Source of the DNA: Temnothorax longispinosus
Taxonomy: Eukaryota; Arthropoda; Insecta; Hymenoptera; Formicidae
Assembly: GCF_030848805.1 (NCBI RefSeq)
Contig: NC_092362.1
Span: 10,520,157 to 10,584,156 of the forward strand
Direction: 5' to 3'
Length of the DNA: 64,000 bases
The position numbers and the translations under genes are program-made. Positions 9,660 through 21,372 of this stretch are shown here, in pieces (position 1 is the stretch's first letter; every line of letters starts with the position of its first letter). The notes beneath the pieces are model-generated. The model was not told the origin of the DNA. It saw only the letters and a program-made list of their open reading frames with translations, and ran no database searches.

Positions 9660-11050
9660 CTACATCGTGTGTGTGAGGCTAGCGTCTCATTTTGCGGAAA
9701 CTCACAAATTATTGAGAGTTCTGACTTCCTTTTCAATAGTTCTAGAGTTCCTGATAGTTTAAACAAATAGTTCTGGCCATTAAAACAAAAAAACACGTCA
9801 GTACAAACTGACACGCTAGGTTCACGCAGCGTCTCACTCTGTCCTACACAAGTTCCACCACTGTATCTCATCAGATTTTGCGAGATCTCTAGTTTTATAA
9901 CAGTTCTATAAAGAGTTCTGCCATATAAAAACAAAAAAATTAATTATAATGTACTAAAAAAAAAATTATGATGTAACGAGTATACCGAGTTGAGACGCCA
10001 GTTGAAATCTCGGAGTTCCGGTTTATGTAAAATATTTTTCGAGTAATTCTGAGCATATAGAAGCATTTTCTAAAAAGTTCCCGGCACTAGCAATGTTGTA
10101 TAATTTTAAATAAATTAATAACGCTCGAAAGTCAGGAATTTATCGAAAATAGGTGAGACGCTGGCCGTATTTCGACAGTTCTGCGAGTTCTATTACAATT
10201 TTCGTGTAGTTCTGAACGTGTTCTAACGTTTTCTAAAGAGTTCTGGCGATAACCGTTATTTAATCATTTTTTAAATAATTTTTATCGTCCGAGAAAGACG
10301 CATTTACGGGTATATGGGTGAGACGCTGTAGGAAATGTCGGAGTTCTGGCTTATATAAAATATTTTTCGTATAGTTCTAAGTATATTGAAGCAATTTCTA
10401 AAGAGTTCCGGGCATTAGCAATGTTGTATAATTTTTAAATAAATTAATAACGCTCGAAAATCAGGAATTTATCGAGCGTCTCAGAACTACACGAAAATTG
10501 TAATAGAACTCGCAGAACTGTCGAAATACGGCCAGTGTCTCACCTATTTTCGATAAATTCCTGACTTTCAAGCGTTATTAATTTATTTAAAATTATACAA
10601 CATTGCTAGTGCCGGGAACTCTTTAGAAAATGCTTCTAACGCTCGAAATGCTCAGAACTACTCGAAAAATATTTTATATGAACCGGAACTCCGAGATTTC
10701 AACTGGCGTCTCAACTCGGTATACTCGTTACATTGTAATTTTTTTTTAGTACCTTATAATTAATTTTTTTGCTTTTATATGGCAAAACTCTTTATAAAAC
10801 TGTTATAGAACTAGAGATCTCGCAAAATCTGATGAGATACAGTGGTGAAACTTGTGTAGGACAAAGTGAGACGCTGCGTGAACCATAACGTCTCAGTTTA
10901 TAGTACTGACGCGTTTTTTGGCTTTAATGGTCATAACTATTTGTTTAAACTATCAGGAACTCTAGAACTATTAAAAAGGAAGTCAGAACTCTCAATAATT
11001 TGTGAGTTTCCGCAAAATGAGACGCTAGCTTCACACACACGTCTACATCC
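9660..11050. repeat. 1.4-kb foldback element with GAGACGC motif about every 160 bp
   Basis: Two arms (about 9660-10200 and 10480-11050) are inverted copies; both outer ends carry the run GTGTGTGAGGCTAGCGTCTC or a close variant. The heptamer GAGACGC or its complement recurs at 9682, 9829, 9992, 10155, 10320, 10476, 10706, 10868 and 11018, with near matches at 9810, 10536 and 10889. A longer unit at about 10012 is repeated directly at about 10336, near twice that spacing. There is no transposase. A second, more damaged copy is at 22710-24003. Confidence 0.85.
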
Positions 11051-11133
11051 TATCTTGAAATAGATTACCAAAAATAAAATATAGTTGTCGAAATTTTCTC
11101 GCATTTTCTCGTATTTGTAGATACAACAAATTT

Positions 11134-11255
11134 GCACTTCAAAATTATAATCAAATGAACAAGATACGACATATTAATTTTTAAATGACAATAATAAATG
11201 TTATTTAAAAATAAATATGTCGTATCTTGTTCATTTGATTACAATTTTGAAGTGC
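11134..11255. repeat. 122-bp palindrome
   Basis: GCACTTCAAAATTATAATC at the left is matched by its near-complement at the right, with CAAATGAACAAGATACGAC in the stem and an AT-rich loop around 11180-11210. It looks like a small foldback element. Target duplication not identified. Confidence 0.75.
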
Positions 11256-12798
11256 GTCGTATCTGTAAAAATTGCGTTTTTGCGTTTGTTTCCCACGAAT
11301 AATATTAAATTAAACAATAAAGCTGTATTTTAATTCCAAATCACTATATTTTGAACAGTAAAGCAAACTATCTTGTTTGATGCTTATCAACAAAACAAAA
11401 ATTTACGAATCCTGTAAAGTGATAGTTTTTGAGATACGATTTCCCGAAAGATATCAGTTGATATACGATAGAAACAATAAAAAATATGAACAGAAAAAGA
11501 TTTTGTCATCGTTGAAATGGAATTCGAACTTGTGAAGATCTATAAGCGACAAAACATTTATGTTATTGAGTTATTGATTATTTTTGCTGCCTAATCTATT
11601 GTAAGTATATGCAAAAGTTAAGTGAAAAAGCAAAACAAATGTAATGCGTTAAACATATTTTAATGTACGTTGCTTTTTAGTATTATATTAAGTGTTATTT
11701 GCAATTGGGAACAAAGTTCTTTGGAAGTTTTAAACATCATCGCAAATGATGACCATTACATGATTTATTGGAAAGATAAGTATAGGAAGATTTTTTAATT
11801 TTAAAATATTTATTGTTATTTTATAATAACACATTACATTTACATTCTCTCACTTTATGAGATTTTACATTATTTTATATAACGTTTCACTTTATTGATA
11901 ATTGGATTTGCCACAAAGAACCCTGTCTATTTTAGAACCCTCGCGTCTAACAACAAGACTTTACTAAAATAAAAAATTATTGTTACAGGATCAGAATATT
12001 CTACAGACATAATCCTCTAACAAATTGATTAGAGATACACTCTCTGAAACATTAGAAAAATATACTATATAGCATTCTTTCATTCGATTTCTCGGCATCC
12101 AGGACATTTCTCCGTGGTGATAATGGTAATGGATACAATCAATTGTTTTGAATATCACTGATTCACATCCAGAAACTTGCAATTAGCTGGATCAGTAGTA
12201 ACAAATTTATTTGTATAAAAAGTACTTTAATTGATATATTAAAATAGTTTATTATCCGTCATCACAGGGAGATGCCTAGGACGTTGAAAAATTGAATGAA
12301 ACAAAGCCATTTTGTACATTTTTCTAATTTTTCAAAGAGTGTATCTCTGAACGGTATTAACTTACAATAAAGGATTATGTTTATACAGAAATATTTCGAT
12401 CCTCTAACAATAATCTTTCATTTTAAGTCTCGTTACTAGACGTGAGGGGCCTAAAACCTTTATAAAAATGGGCAAAGTTCTTTGTAAGTGAGTTTAATGC
12501 CAAATTGGCAACAATTCGCTATTAATTTACTTACTGGATTATAAACACGCTGCTGCATTACAGACGGGTTGCAATCATATCTACCCATTAGAGAATAAAT
12601 ATTTTGTACTCTAAACGGTAAGATATAAATGCACCCATGTGCACATATAGGTAGCAATTTACTCCATTTGCACGAATTCTTGTATGAACACAGTGCACAA
12701 GATGACACTAATGCAGATAGATGAGCGAGCGTATATTTTATTTGCACATTATAAACAGCGCTAAGCGCAGAATGCATTTTGACAGTAGTCCCTGCGGC
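11256..12798. other. AT-rich region with an unrecognised decayed frame
   Basis: Mostly AT-rich non-coding sequence. On the minus strand a 105-codon frame at 12460-12777 (Cys-rich, with CAHGCIYILPFRVQNIYS) and a 63-codon frame at 11991-12182 have protein-like composition. They might be remnants of one unknown gene, but I cannot name a family and would not call them genes. Confidence 0.3.
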
Positions 12799-13312
12799 GA
12801 TTTAAAATCAATTTAATATAAAAACGCCATCAAATTCGAGTTAGGATCTAAGTAGCAAATAATTTCCGTGTGAATTTCCAATACTATTTCCAACTAAACT
12901 GCGCGCCAACGAATTGTCGGTCTTGAAACACAGCTTCTTCGTTAGAACAGTAAATTTACTTAAATAAATCGCAAATCGATTTAATTTTTAATGCTGATAC
13001 AAATCGTATCTAACATCCCCCCTTTTCCCGAATATTACTGTAAAGAATTTATTGCGAAAAAATATTATCTCAGTCAATATTTGGGGGAAGGGGGATGTTA
13101 GATACGATTTGTATCAGCATCAAAAATTAAATCAATTTGCGATTTATTTAAATGAATTTACTGTTCTAACGAAGAAGCTGTGTTTCAAGACCGACAATTC
13201 GTTGGCGCGCAGTTTAGTTGGAAATAGTATTGGAAATTTACACGGAAATTATTTGCTATTTAGATCGTAGCTCGGACTTGATGGCGTTCTTATATTAAAT
13301 TGATTTTAAATC
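12799..13312. repeat. 514-bp long palindrome (foldback element)
   Basis: The arms 12799-13040 and 13075-13312 are near-complementary throughout. GATTTAAAATC is at the outer foot, GCGCGCCAACGAATTGTCGG in the middle and GATACGATTTGTATCAGC near the centre. No frame of interest; the open stretch at 13052-13270 is only the right arm. Related sequence sits at 9166-9480 and, more distantly, 21830-22110. Confidence 0.88.
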
Positions 13313-13336
13313 TTAGAGTCCTATTATTATTATTAT

Positions 13337-13735
13337 TACCCTGATGGAAATATTTTACTGAATATAATGGAATTTTACTGAAATTCTGTCTCAATTGACC
13401 TAGATGAAAATATTTTGCTGAAAGTACTATGAAATTGATGATAAATGAAATGAAAGTTATTGAAAAATTACTGAATATATTTCAAAATAAATAATAATTT
13501 TCTTTATAAAATTTAATGTAAATACTGTGAAATATAAGAAAAATTAAATTATACTGTTGAAAAATAATGAAAAATTTGTTAAAATATTAGATATCTTGAA
13601 AGTTATTGAATTTAACTGAAATTAACTAAAAACTGAAATTTTCATAATGATATTTATGGAATAATAATGAAAAGGGGTCAATTGATAAAAGAATTTCATT
13701 ATATTTTCAGTCAAATTTTTACACCAGGGATAATT
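13337..13735. repeat. AT-rich miniature element with CCCTG/CAGGG ends
   Basis: It begins CCCTGATGGAAA and closes with the inverse TTTTACACCAGGG. The body is many diverged copies of TTACTGAAATT-like words. A similar internal style, closing CCACTAGGG, is found at 61020-61325. Probable non-autonomous element; class not determined. Confidence 0.5.
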
Positions 13736-13739
13736 ATTA

Positions 13740-15360
13740 AATTAATAACTTACTTTCTCTAGCTTTATTTATCACCACGATTCCAACCTTTACTGACAAA
13801 TTTCTGAGTCCTTGCTCGTTCAGTCGCTTTTTAGAATTGAAGCATAGGAGCCTTCGTTAATTTGAGAATTTAGCTGATGCTAATTCGAGTTTATAAGACT
13901 ATAAGTCTACTTTTTGTTAAAAATTACTACTTTTTTATGTCACAGTTTTAAAGAATTCGATTTTTACTTAATTTATAGATTTTTTACTACTTGACTATTA
14001 TTACACATCTGACCCTACACAACTCTGATCGCACTCGTCAATTTAAAATGGTGGACGATCAAAGTGTGTGTAGGGTCAGATTGACCCAGAGTGTTCTCTT
14101 TAAAAAAGTTTCTTTAAAAAAAAAATTTTTTTTATTTTTAATATTTCTGGCTAAAAATTTTTTTGGCAAAAAAAACAGGGTCAAATTGACCCTTTGTGTT
14201 CTCGGAGGGTTAAGGCCGTTCGCTCCACATTTTTCAGCCTTCTAACACGATTTTTCTCGCCATTAAACGAATAATTATTTTTAAGTTTTAAAAAATTGTT
14301 AACAACTCTCTAATTAAATTTATAGTTTGACCACGCATACATTTCGACTATTTGTTAATCGGTTTTTTGGGCTTTTAACTTAATGTGGCTTCTTAATAAC
14401 TCCATGTAATTTGTATACTATAATTATTAATATTAAGAAAGTAAAAACGACCGCTATGATTTAAATCAATAGAGAGGATAAATTCTATAATAAAAATGCT
14501 ATAATTATTAATTAATGTTAATTTTATGATGTTAAACTTCCTTTTAATTTATTTTATCTCTCGACGGATTTTTTATGTAACGGGATTATTATGATAATGT
14601 ATTACAGTTAATTAGAGGGATTTATCTTATTGATTGAAAAAGTCTCTGTAAAGCACGAAACGTCCCAGTTATTTTGACGGAATATTAAACTATATTATTT
14701 AGAATCATGTTGTTCGGTTATTGGCTCTTGTTTTATCTAAGACATACGAGCTTTATTTATTTATATATTTTTTAATTTATACATATTAAAATTATTGCAA
14801 TGTTAAGAAAAACAAATTTTTTACATTATCTCATGACGAAAGAGACCATCACCTTCTCGCGGTTTCCGTTGAGCAACAATATGTACGTAATCTATTCGTA
14901 AAAGTGAAATACACATAACTGCTGTGATTGCAAAAATTTGTCTTTTAATTTTACTATATGTATTTTACAAGACATAGTAACATGTGCCAATGTCAAATAA
15001 TTAATGAAATAAAATTGCTTAAAGTTTCCATGTGCGTAATCTATCGAGCCGGTAGAAGCAATTTTCTAATAGTAAACGTGGACGAGCGAGTAAGACGATC
15101 GGCTAGAATGATGAAGTTCTCAAGTTTGAATCCTGGTTTTTTTCTAACTTTTTTTGCATTTTTATTTTTTTAGGCAAATGAGTTTTTATGTAATACATAT
15201 AAACTAGGAAAATTATTTGACAATCATTAAAATTATTCGCATATTTTCTAACAACTTTAGGAAAGTTAACGATTTGCTCATAAAAAAATAAAAAATTATT
15301 TTTAAATTACAAAATAAGTTTTCTTTATTATTGTATAATAACAATAGTATTGTTTATTAA
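13740..15360. other. AT-rich spacer; piggyBac-like terminus near 14213
   Basis: No gene is visible. At 14180-14216 the sequence closes GTGTTCTCGGAGGGTTAA. Read on the minus strand this is TTAACCC followed by a GGGTCAA/TTGACCC mirror, typical of a piggyBac-type end. GGGTCAGATTGACCC occurs earlier, at about 14075. I could not find the matching opposite end, so only a fragment is claimed. Confidence 0.4.
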
Positions 15361-15377
15361 TCCTCGGTCTCGGCTTC

Positions 15378-15379
<2 letters not shown>

Positions 15380-15435
<56 letters not shown>
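15380..15435. repeat. (TA)n microsatellite
   Basis: About 55 bp of alternating TA, followed by a degenerate TATATA patch to 15450 and a short (GC)n run at 15493-15506. Confidence 0.95.
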
Positions 15436-15448
<13 letters not shown>

Positions 15449-15604
15449 CAATAAATATCATAAGTAATTAATAAGTGCGACAAGACTTAGGTGCGCGCGC
15501 GCGCGCGAGCGCTGAGATATTAACAAAAAGCCTAGCACGATTCTCGCCGGCTCGGCTGACCGAGCATCGAGCATCTGACATCACCGCTGAAATCTGGCAT
15601 CACT

Positions 15605-15765
15605 GCAAAATTAGTCCGGATTTGCACCAGGGGCAAAGTCTGTAGGTAAAATCGGGTATATTTAGTCCAGACTCGCACCAGGGGCAAAGTCTGTAATGTG
15701 ATTTAGTCCGGACTCAATCCTAGGGGCAAAGTCTGTCGGTAAGGGGCAAAGTGTGTCGGTAATCA
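15605..15765. repeat. Short minisatellite, about 50-bp unit, three copies
   Basis: TTAGTCCGGA or TTAGTCCAGA is followed about 14 bp later by AGGGGCAAAGTCTGT. The pair recurs three times, and the GGGGCAAAGT word occurs once more at 15744-15760. No coding significance seen. Confidence 0.8.
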
Positions 15766-15914
15766 AAGCACGGAAATGCTGGTCTCGACTTTTGAGGGGC
15801 CATTGGCTATCTGTCTATTAATCTGTGGAATTACCACAGCGATACTCAGACATAACCTCAGAAACGCCAGAAACCGAGACCGAGGCTTCGCCCCCCCTCG
15901 CCCCCTGCAAGTCC

Positions 15915-16075
15915 TTTTTTAAACTTTAGACGCACTTGTGATATAAAATAGTGTGTGTAACACGTGCGGGTTGAGAATTGGACACGCGTGCGGAATGGAC
16001 GCACTCGCTTTTTCGGCTCGTGCGTCACTCCGCACCCGTGTTCAATTCTCAACTTCCCGCACTTGTTACACAAAT
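15915..16075. repeat. Palindromic family copy at the right side of the Gypsy-A split
   Basis: A hairpin of TGTAACACGTGCGGGTTGAG with its counterpart ending in CTTGTTACACA surrounds a GC-rich core. Outside the left foot is CACTTGTGATATAAAATAG and outside the right foot AAATAACTATTTCC. The same outer words flank the copies at 3270-3501 and 51790-51986. It interrupts the Gypsy-A RT frame just after SLNGG. Confidence 0.78.
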
Positions 16076-16394
16076 AACTATTTCCTCCATTCAGCGACAC
16101 TATCGCCTCGGCAACAGTCGGCATGAGATATTCAGAGTCTCGAATATAAGAGTTTACCGTTATCTTGTAATCACTTACAACTCTTATCTCTCCGTTAGCC
16201 TTCTTGACGAATAGTGCTGGCGTCGTCCAATCAGACTGATCCGTTGGAGACAGCATCTTTTGCTTAACCATCTCTCGTAATGCTTCATTGACTGGTTCTA
16301 TTAATCCGTATGGCACTCGACGTGACTTGACAAATTTCGGGACATATCCCGACTTTAGCTCTATTTTTATAGGTTGACCGGCGTATCCCAACAA
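16076..16394 (-). pseudogene. Gypsy-A pol: N-terminal half of reverse transcriptase
   Basis: The minus-strand frame begins with IELKSGYVPKFVKSRRVPYG, then LREMVKQKMLSPTDQSDW and TPALFVKKANGEIRVVSDYK: the RT fingers (KxxRxVPY, W-x-x-P-hydrophobic-V-x-KK, RxxxDYK). It ends TVAEAIVSLNGG, just before motif A. Read-through beyond enters palindromic repeat. The next expected residues (motif A onward) are at 3268 and below on the same strand. It lies between gag/protease-like sequence (16445-17815) and the split point. Confidence 0.85.
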
Positions 16395-16444
16395 ATCTCC
16401 TCGAAGTATTCCTGGATAATCTTCAAGTAGCGAGTGGTAGTTTG

Positions 16445-17815
16445 TTAGTGAATCTTCTGTTTTGCACCGAATAGATTCGGGCCGTGATCCTCCGCCTTTA
16501 CTATCACGGGTAATTTCCTTTCAATACCCTTGTATAACGCATCCACCATTGCTATTCCGTCTCGATCGCGCGTTTCCCCCACGCTTTCAATTTTGGGATG
16601 CGAGTACTCCACGTGGGATGTGAATCGCCCCAAATTTTCTTGAACGTTGACTCGTTAATTAAGGACTCATCTCTGCCCCATTATCTACCTCCATGACTAT
16701 TTCAATGTTGTTTAGTTTTACCTTGGTGCTGTAGCGAGTCTTTGTGCTGTGAATGGACATCATCTACTTTTGATTCGAAATCTGAGTATGAATGTGTGAT
16801 TCGAGCATTTTTTTGCACTTTTCTCACTTTTTCGTACTCCCCTTTTCTTTGTTATGCACGCCTGTTCAATGTGACCTTCTTTATCACAATATTTGCACAC
16901 AGTTTTCTTGAAATGGCACTTATCCGGAGTATGATTCGGTTTGTTACACCAAAAGCATAATTTTTTCTCCTTATCAAAACTTTCCTTCGAGCTCTTCTTC
17001 TTTGGACGTTGTTTTTTTGATTCCATCTACTTGACGAGCTTGTAGCTCATTTCCTTTTAACTGCTTTTGCAGTCGTTCGGTACCCTCGATACTGCTTCCT
17101 ATCTCGAGCGCCTTTTCTAAAGTAAAGTCCATCCTTATTCGCCGCACCGATAAATTCTTCGTGACGGCGGCATAGGTATCGTTGGAGTTCACCGTCTATG
17201 AGTCCGGCCTGTCTCGCAGCATAATCTTCATCGGCAGCGATTCCCCCGCACCTCCAAATTTGCAGTCCTGTGCTAGCTTTCGGAGTTCTCTTTCGAAGTC
17301 CTTGAAACTTTCGCCTTGCTTTTAATCCCTTTTCTGGAAACGGACTCGTGCTAATAATTTGTTCGGAGATTTACAGAAATGAGCTTTACATTTCGTTATA
17401 ATTTCATCATACGACACAGAGCCAGGGGTCTCCGGCGCAATGAGGTTTTTAATAATATCGTAAGTTTTGGCACCTACCGCAGTAAAAACTGTGCACCACT
17501 TGGCGCTCTCCGAAGTAATTTTGTTAGCTTCGAGAAAGAATTCAAACCTTTCAATGTATTCATTCCATTTTTCCTTCGCAGCGTCGAATTCTGATAGCGT
17601 ACCTATAATGGCTGTCATTTTTCCAGTCATTGATGGATCCGCCTTGTCAGAGTCTTTTTTATCCTCGCTGTTGGACGTCGTTGGATGTAAGGTTTCTTTC
17701 CGTGTAGTTGTCTTCGATCTAGCTCCCTTGGAGCTACATGTATGCGAGTGAACGCGACAATATCGGGCACGTGGCTCATAATAATTTCGCCGGACTTTAA
17801 CCACTTCACGTTCAC
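16445..17815 (-). pseudogene. Gypsy-A gag and protease region
   Basis: On the minus strand, 17804-17322 encodes a capsid-like Gag (FDAAKEKWNEYIERFEFFLE, YDIIKNLIAPE). Then 17192-16974 continues the capsid tail, and 17026-16760 holds two CCHC zinc knuckles: CFWCNKPNHTPDKC and CKYCDKEGHIEQAC. The segment 16633-16445 corresponds to the protease/linker zone. The parts are in different frames, so at least two shifts have occurred. Order gag-knuckles-protease-RT is normal for Ty3/gypsy. Confidence 0.82.
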
Positions 17816-17835
17816 ACCCGAGCCTCTTTCAACTC

Positions 17836-17862
17836 GCTCGTACTTATCCTCGTCGCCAAAAG
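17836..17862 (-). promoter_or_regulatory. Probable primer-binding site of Gypsy-A
   Basis: The minus strand reads TTTTGGCGACGAGGATAAG just upstream of gag. The same TTGGCGACGAGGATAA word follows the 5' LTR of Gypsy-C at 36229, where its position fixes it as a primer-binding site. The Gypsy-A LTR boundary itself could not be set. Confidence 0.6.
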
Positions 17863-17879
17863 TTGGATCCTTTAATGAT

Positions 17880-19990
17880 TAAAGACAGAGTAAGCAACTG
17901 TTACGTCCTGCAAATTCCACGATTTCCCTTTTTCGCGGAAATTCCTATGCGCCCGAGATAGCTCTTAAGATTAGGATAAGTAAACTGAGCACGGACGGTT
18001 ATCGATCGGCGAGTGAACCTTGATCCTTGCACATTCCTTTTTTTTATAACTAAACTATCTATTTGTCTAAGCGACTAAAAGCGACCTTCCAGATGACGAA
18101 TTACTGACAGACGGGGGATACGTGGCCAGATTTTCATCAGCCTTGTCGGGCCCATAACTATAAACCTGGCGACACAACGCGCCAAAGGGGCCTTAATTCC
18201 AAACAAGGTTTGATGAGGATCTTTATTGCATGCAAGCTTTCTAAAATTGCTCGTACGATGTTTCCGACAAACAGAAACAAAGCCTAAGACGTGACTGTAA
18301 ATACACGGAAGTGGCGGAAGTTTCTGTTTGCATTTAAGATTGAGAGGTATGCATCGTCTGTCAACATAAAAACAGGATCGCGAGATAAATAAAGAACCCT
18401 AATTGTTTGAAATGTACAAGTTCGCGCAGAAACTTGAGCTCTAGAAGTTATAGAAAAGGGAACGATACTTTACTTGTGGTTTAGTCGGTAAAGAGATTGT
18501 GTATTTTCGCAGCGGTTAGATTACAATCAGCAAATTTATCGTAATAAATATTTTACCAAGAACGTATAGCATAAACACAAAATCAGACAATATTGAATTA
18601 TTCTTGCATAATCCTTTCTCATGCGTCATAAAAAGAAGTTAATCTCTCATCAAGATTGAGTTTAAGAGAACAGAAATCCGTTATTCTGCTTCTCAACCAG
18701 ATAAACAACCAAGTGATTTCAATCTTTGTTTCTGTTTCAAGAAAGGATCATACAAGTTAAGCATATAATTCAAACGCAGGTTTCATAATTCGAGCAATAT
18801 TATACAAAGCATATATAATTTCAGTACTGTGTCGATTGAGAGTTCATCAATCATAATTCGTATATATATATATCTCACTTAAAGTATAAGAAAAGGAACA
18901 TATGCAACGTAAAGCATTCGAGAGAAGATTTAGGCTCTTATAAATATTATGTGAGATTCGGTAACTGCAATATAACGTTCTTTCTAGCTATCAATTGACA
19001 CAGTAGCTTATATGGTATTTCAGATTATATGTATTTCTAGTAAATAATATATATGTTAATAATTGAAGAACGAACTAAATTAAACGATAAGTAACTTTTC
19101 ATGAGTACTATCGTGCTTCGTACAAATAATTGGCAAATAGCCATAGGATAAATCGTAATATTCGTTAAGATAATAGCAATTATACGTGAAGATTCGATTC
19201 ACGTGTGCATCGATAACATAAGTTAAACAATTGCATATTGAAAATTAATGACTTTATTCGCGGGTTGCAACCATGTAAACGTGACTTTAATTCGACTGAG
19301 CTCAGACCGATAATTAATTCCGGAATATCTAGGAAGCGAGGTAGCTTGTCTGCGAGGAAGTAATCCGTCGCCCCGTGTTATGCGAGGATGCTATCCTTCG
19401 CCCCGTGCTTTCTCGAACTCTGTAATCAGACGATCGCATTTATGATAGAACGTTGCGTTCATCATAATCCGCTTGAGAGTTGCCGATCAATCTCGTAAGT
19501 GATCTCTGATTTACACGAGTTCGATATGTTACCTGAAAGCATCCGCCGTCGTTGTCTTTGGATAAGATGGTCATTGACCAAAACCGGGAGGGCCTATGCA
19601 ATGTGCAAAATGGCCGCTATTGTCCGTTTGCCGAATCCGGGTTGAAAATGGCTAAGTTCGTCCTTCCTTCCGTCGTATATCGTGAGAGGTGCTTGTCATC
19701 GCCTCTAATCCGTACTGAAATGTCTCCTCTGATGTTGCGGAGACGTCCTTGTAATAGCCCTGGTTAGTCTCAGACTCAATAGTCTGGCGGATTGCACTCG
19801 CGTAACAATTTGCATAAATATACGACGCCGGTTGAAGGAACGCAACTCTTCGCCTCGCTAGCCGGAAGACGAATACCTTCCCGGCGGGCTTCACGTTCAT
19901 CTCGATACGTTTTACGCTTGCGCAGTATCGTCGATCCGAGTCGTTTTCCGGCGCTGGGGCGCAACGTCGCCGTCGCAGCGCGCGCGAAAC
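17880..19990. other. Intergenic/repeat sequence, no gene recognised
   Basis: It probably starts with the 5' LTR of Gypsy-A, whose limits I cannot define. On the minus strand near 18150 there is GTTATGGGCCC, the initiator-tRNA-type word used by the copia element at 25841, so an old copia LTR may lie here. The stretch 19300-19980 is CpG-rich with several open frames on both strands, none recognisable. Confidence 0.35.
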
Positions 19991-19993
19991 ACT

Positions 19994-20240
19994 AAAGCCC
20001 CTTGCACAATGCCAGGCAACAGGCAATAGGAACAGGGAATAGAAATCAGAAATCATGTATAAATGCAGAATAAACAGTGACACAGGCAATAGACACAGAG
20101 TTTCCGTCACGTTGGAAATTCTGTGCCTATTGCCTATTGCCAACCAATCATAGCATTTGAATTTTTTAGGTTGTAATTAACGATTTTTTGGTTATTTCCT
20201 GTTCCTATTGCCTGTTGCCTGGCATTGTGCAAGGGGCTTT
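19994..20240. mobile_element. 247-bp miniature inverted-repeat element (MITE), TA-flanked
   Basis: The terminal inverted repeats of about 45 bp run AAAGCCCCTTGCACAATGCC onward to AGGAACAGG and are matched almost exactly at the right end (GCAAGGGGCTTT at 20229-20240). Inner CAGGCAATAG words repeat. The flanks read as TA on both sides if the end is AAGCCCC. No coding potential. Confidence 0.8.
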
Positions 20241-21372
20241 AACGCTAAAGATAAATAGGGAACCAGAGAGAAACCTGAGAGCGGCCACCGGGATCATTCC
20301 GTTCCAGCGGACGTATACTGACGCGCCGCCTGAGAAAGTGGACGTCAACTACGTCGTTACGCTCGGTAACGGTACACACATGGTTCGTGTCCGTGCTATG
20401 GTTCGTGTCCGAACTACTCAGATGGAGGGGATATGCCAGTCGGCTGACTCGGCACTCGGCAAGCTTCGAGCGGGGAGAGAAGGGCAGACATACGATCTGC
20501 TGTCTCCTTCTCGCTTGAGCTGTGACGTAGCTGCTTAGCACGCGCCGGCTATGCCACGATGCCATGCATTTCGGGTATCGCTCCTCGCGTCTCGCCGAAT
20601 GCCGAGTCTCGCGTTGGCAAATCGACGATGCGCTATACGTTACATTTACGTTTATATTTACAAATCTTAATTTTTATATTTAAAAATAAATAAATAAATA
20701 AATATATGTATATATGTATATATATATATTTGAAATTTATAAATATAAAAATTGAAATTATAATTAATTTAAAAAATATTTATAAACATAAAAATTAAAA
20801 TTCGTAAATGTAATGTATAGAAATCCCCGTTCTGGCAAATTTGCTTTTATATCAAAAAAAGGCTTACATTAAAAACCTTTACTTTAGCATAATAGTATTT
20901 AAATTTAATATTTAAATGCATAACAATAATTACATATTAACTATATCAAGAAAAAAAGTAGTTTATAATGTTCTTTTTACTCTTATTAAATTTAAATTAG
21001 CTATTAATGTTTATAAGCGGCCACGAGCAACAACAGAGAGATATTGAATTAAAATAAAAACAATTTCTTAAATAAACAATACACATGCTTAACGTTTTGA
21101 CTGTACTTAGTCTTCTTCGGAACGGATTACTACGATAGAAAAAGATAAATATAAAAAAACATGATAATTAATGTTCAAGTTTACATACTAAAACATTAAA
21201 CATTAGTCTAGACTAAAACATTAAACAATCATCTAATAATATAAACAAAGTAAACAATAATCTATGTAATAATCTAATTAAATCACAAATATAAAAACAC
21301 CGGAATAATCGAATAAAACCATAACAAGATAAATTTATATTTATATTGAGAAGTGGTAAAATCTCTTTTGTC

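Noticed and set aside
9660..11050. Regular spacing considered as a CRISPR array
   Set aside because: Eukaryotic context, motif only 7 bp, spacers are repeated sequence and arms are inverted.
9632..11137. Frames of 65-100 codons in the foldback
   Set aside because: They mirror each other between arms and contain no domain; explained by the repeat.
12460..12777. 105-codon Cys-rich minus-strand frame
   Set aside because: Protein-like in composition but no start context, splice partner or family; kept only as a note in the region entry.
19652..20565. Several overlapping frames of 60-160 codons in the CpG-rich part
   Set aside because: Open in many frames at once because of base composition; they overlap a MITE and the long-TIR arm and match no family I know.
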